Shown: in pieces, positions 58,720-64,000 of the stretch
Layout of the letters: each line of letters opens with the position of its first letter
How positions within the stretch are numbered: position 1 is the stretch's first letter
From: Aporrectodea caliginosa
Lineage: Eukaryota; Annelida; Clitellata; Crassiclitellata; Lumbricidae
Direction: 5' to 3'
Assembly: GCA_020284085.1 (NCBI GenBank)
Contig: JACEVL010000417.1
Coordinates: forward strand, 124,001 to 188,000
DNA length: 64,000 bases
Translations under genes and position numbers: made by a program
The notes under the pieces: model-generated
What the model was told of the DNA's origin: nothing
Databases searched by the model: none
Seen by the model: only the letters and a program-made list of their open reading frames with translations

Positions 58720-60200
58720 TGCCCGTGCTTCCAAGGGTAATAGATGGGACTAATATGGACTATATTAGGATCCCATAAAGGAATTGGGTCCTATATAATT
58801 GAATCCATGTGGACTCTAATACATGAAGACAGTCTGCATTGGTGGATAAGCCAGCGAGGAGTATACACAATATTGTGACAACAATATATAAGATTATTAT
58901 TGCACAAAACGAGGAAAGTCGCGCACAAGCAATGTTTAGGACTTCGGACGTTTTTGATGGCAACTTGGCAAGTGCGAAACTTGCCTGCGTTTCCTAGTCG
59001 TTTCAATTCCTTTATGTTTTCCGGGTTAATAACAAACACTCACCTGTTTCATCTTGCTTACTCACTTTGCCTGCATAGCAGCATTATCGTCAGTTTTACG
59101 ATTAGAATTCTTTCTCCAACAGCCCACTATGACCGACTGCCCAATGTATGTATATATCAGTGTTGTGTGAAACCTAATAAACGTTGCCTACGTGTTTACA
59201 CGACCATTTCCAACTATCGTAACATCTGGATACAAATGATCCAATTTTCTTCTGTATGATTTTCTTGTTCAGCCGATATTTAGGACTATATTCCTCGATA
59301 ATTTCCATGACGGCTGGTCTCTCTATTGGTCGATTAATATTCTGGTTACTAAACTTGACCAGGTTGAGGGGTTTAGAGGTAGCCTATACTCACAGCGACG
59401 TACCTTCTTTAGGTCTCAATCGATGGTTACCATGGCCAGACTGAATGAGCCCGATCGTAAGAACCACATTAAATTCATCATCGCACAAATAGCTACGTTG
59501 TGGGAAGAAATTCAGTTTTGCGATTGCTACAGTTTATGAAATGGTACCATATAAGCAGCCAGATGCATACATTCGTACGTGCATGCAATACACGCATACA
59601 TACATACATACAGAGTTACATACATGCATACATACATACATACATATGTAGGGGTGTGCATGGTTCACACACAGGAATTTGAGAGAGAAATAGATGGAAG
59701 ACAGAGACAGTCAGACCGGCTTAGTATACAGACAGACACAGAGACAGCCAGACAGACACATTGACATGCAGACACAGACAGAGGCAGAGAGAATGACAGA
59801 CAGAGATAAAGAACGAGAGGGAAACGGTCAGACAGACACGGACAGTCAGACAGATAGAGCCAGAGAGTAACGAGAGAAGGCTAGGACCTGTGCTATGCGT
59901 AGGCGTTGCAGGAATGCACTATCGTGCGTAGCATAGGTAGGGGAATCGTGCCTGTGGTCAAGCCTGCACGTGAAGATATGTAGCCAGAGCGACGCCAACC
60001 GAAAGGCTACTTAAGTGTAGAGTTTTACTGTAAGCTAAGCTCGCTCAGCTCGGTCGGTCGGTGTCGCTGCTGGAAGATGCTGCATGCCTTCCTTATTAAT
60101 GGAAATTAGCTATAACCTACCCTGCCGGATATTTTTTTTCACTGTTAGTTAAGGTTTTCGTTTTTTCTTTATTTTCATAGTGTTTTGAATTGTGTTAATC
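58720..60200. other. Intergenic DNA
   Basis: ORFs at 58760-59259 on both strands have no motif. ACAT repeats at 59600-59645 and GACAGACA repeats at about 59695-59865 are present. Confidence 0.4.
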
Positions 60201-60214
60201 ATGTACTGTGTACT

Positions 60215-60450
60215 ATGTACTTTACTGTTTGCATTGCTGTATGCAACTTGATGTTACACTGTTAATCAAGGATTTAGCTATTACTAATTCAGATTTCTGA
60301 AATGTTGTTTTTAGGTGTCCCTAGTTAGCGGGATCTTGATCCCTTTTGGGACTCCTCTTGCAGCCAATCCTGATATTTTATGTTCAACTGTTATGTGGTT
60401 TTATTTGACATGGCTTCAATAAAGAGTTTGATTGATTGATTGATTGAGAT
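60215..60450 (+). mobile_element. LINE 3' UTR fragment with (GATT)n tail
   Basis: No coding part remains. GGTGTCCCTAGTTAGCGGGA..CTTTTGGGACTCC at 60314-60354 matches the 3' UTR of the LINE at 47811-47852, including a stem-loop (60330-60343). The end is TTCAATAAAGAGTTTGATTG with four GATT units. Confidence 0.75.
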
Positions 60451-60547
60451 GTGCTCGTGGTGCTGTGAATAAACAACTCAACGTCAACCAAGTGTCGTTT
60501 CTTCTGTTGGTCGAAAACCCCGATCATCGGGCGAACCAGCAACGTTA

Positions 60548-60715
60548 CACATACATACATACATACATGCATACATACATGCATACATACAAAGAGACAT
60601 ACATGTATACATACATACATACATACATGCATACTTACATACATACATACATGCATGCATACATACATACATACACACATACATGTATACATACATACAT
60701 GAATACATATATACA
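60548..60715 (+). repeat. (ACAT)n microsatellite
   Basis: Imperfect ACAT/ATGC repeat. ORFs on both strands are repeat artefacts. Confidence 0.9.
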
Positions 60716-60962
60716 TTCAGGTCTAGGGTGTTTTTAAGGTACATGTTAAATTTTCAACTCAAAGATTTTTTATCGCCCAGGTCAGTTTATCATGCCAATC
60801 GATGTATGAACGCCATATCCGAAATTTTATCTTGATAGCTGAGCATTTAGAACTTCCTCAAGGCGACCGAACTAATAGGAACCCTGGTTGCATTATGATT
60901 ATAGGCATTCTATGCACAATTTCAATGCATGCCAGCCTTACTTCTGAGTGGCCGGATCCCAA

Positions 60963-60970
60963 CTTATAAA
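60963..60970 (+). promoter_or_regulatory. Possible TATA box
   Basis: TATAAATA-like sequence (ACTTATAAATATTC) lies 112 bp before the ATG of the 158-codon ORF. Only a motif match. Confidence 0.25.
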
Positions 60971-61077
60971 TATTCATGATGATGATGTTACTGACCTCGT
61001 GTTGTTTATGTCACTGGTCCCGTGTTGCAAATGGCAGGTAGTGGTGGTTTTCATTAATTCATCATATCGCAGGTGAG

Positions 61078-61554
61078 ATGGCAAAATTTACTAGAAAAAA
61101 GGCTGACATTTGGTTGATACGCGGTGCCGAAGATCACTTCGGTTGTGCGAAACTACCAACACGAGGAGAGGTTCTCAAGGTTTTGCTCGATTCCCATACA
61201 CTAACAAATCAGAGTCTGGATGACAACGTGGGAGAAACGGTAGCTATGGCACTTCCATTTTGGGACAGACCACGGATTCCAACGAGGGCTAAGAATCATG
61301 TTTGGGATCAGCTACGACACCTTCACAGGGAATGGCAAAACCTAAAAAATATTTGGAGGAAGTCAGAAACCGAAGAGGAAAACGGGATTCTTTCAAGGAT
61401 TCTCTGCAGAATCTCTTTGAAGAAAGGAGTGGCTCTCGTGCAGTCCTTCAATGAAGCCCTGGTCAGAAACGAGGAAGAGAAACAATTTGTTCTGCAAATG
61501 ATTGAGTGCCATCGAAACAAATTCCCAAAAGTACTAAAGGGAATAAGTAAATGA
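61078..61554 (+). CDS. Intact 158-codon ORF, domain shared with decayed element at 21 kb
   Basis: ATG at 61078 opens MAKFTRKKADIWLIRGAEDH and the frame runs to TGA at 61552-61554 without breaks. It has FGCAKLPTRGEVLKVLLDSH, an ALPFWDRPRIPTRAKNHVWD segment and LRHLHREWQNLKNIWRKSET, then an acidic-basic helical C-terminus. The LPT...VL..L, W....IPT and K...L pattern matches the N-terminal domain of the decayed protein at 21342-21037 (LPKNQLHTFANVMQFY, WIKVGIPTITLR, KLE). I recall such domains in uncharacterised repeated proteins of invertebrates, probably mobile-element-borne. No signal peptide. The Cys-rich segment that follows in the other copy is absent, so this may be truncated or a captured single domain. 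Confidence 0.5.
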   Translation: MAKFTRKKADIWLIRGAEDHFGCAKLPTRGEVLKVLLDSHTLTNQSLDDNVGETVAMALPFWDRPRIPTRAKNHVWDQLRHLHREWQNLKNIWRKSETEEENGILSRILCRISLKKGVALVQSFNEALVRNEEEKQFVLQMIECHRNKFPKVLKGISK

Positions 61555-61911
61555 CAAATAACTGACATTATTTCTTTTGATTTTGCCTTGTATCTTATGT
61601 TTAAGTGCTGAATTGTGTTTTTATCTATGAAAATTACAAAGTATCACGTTGGTCTCTAAGTGATCATTCTTCCGCGGCTTTGAGCAAGTTCTAAATCTCT
61701 TCCGATTTTCATATAATTTGGCAAATGACAATGTTTCTCAAGGAGGAACACAAAAACAACATCGCCGATATAAATTCTGAAACTTCATTTTTTAGACACA
61801 CCCTAACATACACACATACAGTCATGCATACATACATAAATGTAATAGGAAAGTTGAGACTCAATTTCGATTCTGAAACCCATATCAAAGCCGCAGTTAT
61901 GTGCATTTATG

Positions 61912-61975
61912 TGCTGATTGGTTAGAGCGGTGGCCATGCAGTGCTGAATGAGACGATCATTGGTGTAGGGACTGG
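61912..61975 (+). mobile_element. tRNA-derived SINE fragment (family S3)
   Basis: GCTGATTGGTTAGAGCGGTG (A box region) and GAGACGATCATTG..GTAGGGACT match 62597-62675. The B box has been lost here. Confidence 0.45.
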
Positions 61976-62040
61976 TGCAGTAGATGAATCATGTCGCGAT
62001 TGAATAATGATATTCTTCTTTATAATTTCAAAACTGACAG

Positions 62041-62190
62041 GTATACGCTGTATGATTACGATTCATAGTATGAACGGATAATCACAAATTATTGCAGGGA
62101 GTCGAATTGAACTGTTTGCCAGCCCATCACCTCCTACTACTCATTTATTCAGCACCATCTAGCGAATGGCAGGCTGAGTGGACCTTTTTA
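62041..62190 (+). repeat. Dispersed repeat family R1, copy 3
   Basis: Matches 3271-3430: TGTATGATTACGATTCATAG, AACGGATAATCACAAATTAT, and CACCATCTAGCGAATGGCAG with GCTGAGT. Confidence 0.65.
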
Positions 62191-62249
62191 AGGATAACGG
62201 GTATCGATCGCGCTTCCTACATGATGCTCTGCTCTTCTATGTGTCTATG

Positions 62250-62434
62250 AATTGACTGCTCTCCTTTGACCCTCCACGTATGCAACACTTCAGAAGCGTT
62301 TGTTGGATCAGTGGTCAACGTCAGCTGTCCTCATGGTCAGTGGCTACTGACGGGAGTGGACAGAGCCATGGTTTCCATGGTGGCAATATGTGACAAGAAC
62401 GAAATTTAGACACCAATGGTTCCATTCTGTACAG
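62250..62434 (+). pseudogene. Relic sushi exon, copy of gene 2 exon 19
   Basis: Nearly the same as 52292-52477: IDCSPLTLHVCNTSEAFVGS, VVNVSCPHGQWLLTGVDRAM, VSMVAICDKNEI, then TAG at 62407-62409 in place of the Trp codon, then TPMVPFCT and a GT donor at 62435. The acceptor AG has also changed (CTATG for CTAGG). Either lesion would stop its use. It implies a third receptor gene or a partial duplication downstream of gene 2. Confidence 0.85.
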
Positions 62435-62890
62435 GTAAGGTGAACTTCGCACTTGGTATGCATTTCTTACTTATCTAATACATATTCCAGAAAGAGACGA
62501 AGGTCTGGCCATAAAAAGGTGACTGAAATTCAGTACTCGTGATCAGCATTATCATAAAACGATAGAAACATTCTCCAAATGCCAATAACACGGTAGCTGA
62601 TTGGTTAGAGCGGTGGCCCTGCTGTACTGAATATGCAGGTTCGAGCTTCTATTGAGACGATCATTGTGTAGGGACTTTAATAAATTCATGTAGCCTATAC
62701 GCTCAATTGCTCAGCGTCATCCATTATAGATTGGCGCATAATAAATGCAGAAATAATAAGCAGGGCCCCCTACTAGTAGAAAAAAATTTATAATTAGCCT
62801 ATTCTGTCTCATCCACATAGGCTGTGATATCTACAACAGGACGATCTTTCATAATAGGGCATATAGACAATAAAACCGTTTCAGAAACAG
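62435..62890 (+). repeat. Duplicated intron block paired with 52478-53240
   Basis: Shared words include AACTTCGCACTTGGTA, GCAGGTTCGAGC(T/A)TCTATTGAGA, TGCTCAGC, ATTGGCGCAT and CAACAGGACGATCTTT, in the same order. The hAT MITE at 52679-53072 is missing here. Confidence 0.7.
62592..62675 (+). mobile_element. tRNA-derived SINE head (family S3)
   Basis: CGGTAGCTGATTGGTTAGAG holds the A box and GCAGGTTCGAGCTTC the B box at tRNA spacing. A related B-box piece is at 52631-52655. Confidence 0.5.
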
Positions 62891-64000
62891 TGGTCAACTG
62901 GTGCAAAACGAACGATCGCTGTACCGTGTAACAGACTCAGCAAATCCCTTCACGTACATAATTATATGTGAAGACATTTGGTATAGATTAAAAGGCCAAT
63001 ATTATTGCCAGATGGACATGCAGATAAAAATAGAATAGAGTGATGTTAAGTTCTCTGCCCGAAGGCAGGTCCATTGGCTTTTTTATGCCACCCGGGGATG
63101 CGATGGGTGAGGTGGTTTCCCGTTGCCTTTCTCACAGATATTGTAATTGTAATTGTAATTACGACGATTTATATAGCGTTGTTGGTAGTAAGCTACTTCT
63201 AGAACGCTTAACAAAACTGTCTACTGTCGGCGCAAATGTTAGTGCTCGTGATTAAGTAATAAGTGCATTTTAAATTGTTTTTTGAAAATCGACAAATTTT
63301 GGTTTCCTGAATGGGTGTGGTGATTGTGGGTTTGATAATCGTGGATGAGCAATTTGTCCAGGGTCAATACGCAGTTGCTTGAGGTAGATTCGAACCTTCG
63401 ACCCTTATTGTAGGACCAATTGCAAACCGCATTTCGGCTTACATGAAAATATAAAGGATTGCTTTCTCTATTTCTGGATTGGACTATTTATGCAGTCTAG
63501 TCATATATGATAAATGTTATTTATCTTTGATAAATCATCCTAATTATACAGGTTTTTTCTGGTGAATCCAGGGTATTTCTCGATAGAGGGAGGCTATTTA
63601 TGGTAGATTTTCGCAACTATTGCAAAAGCATAACGTTCTATTATTGAGGTGGGTGCAGCAGGAACAGTAAGCTCACCTGTATTCGTGTAGCGATGATTTC
63701 TGCTACCAGCAATACCTAACGCAGGGATGGAAACACGTCACCTGTCGATAATAGTAGAAACTAAATCCACAAGGGAAGGTTCCAATCACAATGGTCATTC
63801 AGGCAATTATGTGCATGGGCGCATACTCTGAACAATGACCTATCGGCGTCATCGTTTTGTATTGTACTGTTTTGTGTTGTATGGCATTGCATTTGTCAAT
63901 TTACATAGCGCCTTTAATTAAAGCAAATACTCGGGGTGTTTGCAGCCTGCATACAGTTGCACGTGTTTGTCCAGCGCCCAACACTAAGCCAACTGCAGTA
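62890..64000. other. Intergenic DNA to the end of the window
   Basis: A TTATATAGCGTTG scrap at 63170 and (TTGTATTGTACTGT)-like tract at 63856-63890. No exon of a third gene is recognised. Confidence 0.4.

Noticed and set aside
58401..58740. Overlapping ORFs in the GC-rich block
   Set aside because: They lie inside a hAT MITE with a perfect target duplication and show no protein family features.

Overview
This window is animal nuclear DNA. It has spliced exons with GT/AG borders, extracellular domain exons of matching phase, introns of 0.1 to 9 kb, and dense LINEs, tRNA-derived SINEs and cut-and-paste transposons. WSC, F-type lectin (FTP), sushi/CCP and membrane-span modules in one gene, together with L2/CR1-type LINEs, SWIM/THAP transposons and TTAGGG-like tracts, suggest a marine invertebrate. 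I cannot fix the phylum. There are no bacterial genes, CRISPR arrays or operons.

The backbone is a plus-strand cluster of related receptor genes. Gene 1 is only its 3' end: the tail of a sushi exon (1-45) and a membrane-span exon (1364-1566). Gene 2 runs from about 8220 to 56168 and is a 20-exon model. It reads signal peptide, two WSC domains, two FTP lectin domains, a 13-residue linker, a Thr-rich stalk of four 162-bp repeats, eight sushi domains, one membrane span and a short basic tail. The exon lengths I read off give an uninterrupted frame of 1392 codons plus stop, which supports the model. A relic WSC exon (to 26949) and a stop-containing sushi exon (62250-62434) mark older duplications. 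The domain mix suggests a glycan-binding or complement-control-like cell-surface receptor, perhaps in immunity or self-recognition. That role is inferred from domains only.

The rest is mostly mobile DNA. 4.9-7.7 kb: a decayed THAP/DDE plus SWIM transposon cut by an L2-like LINE. 9.87-11.33 kb: a two-SINE unit between 39-bp direct repeats, holding a palindromic mariner relic. 11.6-17.0 kb: nested piggyBac pieces, a G-hairpin-rich piggyBac MITE, a 200-codon unknown ORF and a LINE. 19.6-21.4 kb: a decayed mobile-element-like protein whose N-terminal domain resembles the intact ORF at 61.08 kb. 28.8-35.5 kb: LINE fragments and a 2-kb hAT inside a 4.6-kb inverted-repeat structure. 36.8-37.7, 42.3-42.7, 45.3-47.9 and 56.8-58.3 kb: LINEs. 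39.3, 49.0, 52.7, 54.05 and 58.3 kb: MITEs or deletion derivatives, several with clear target duplications.

Main points to follow up are the gene 2 architecture and its tandem duplication history, the shared 3' tail of a SINE and an L2-like LINE, a 3' stem-loop with paired changes in three LINEs, the palindromic mariner, and the two related unknown ORFs.
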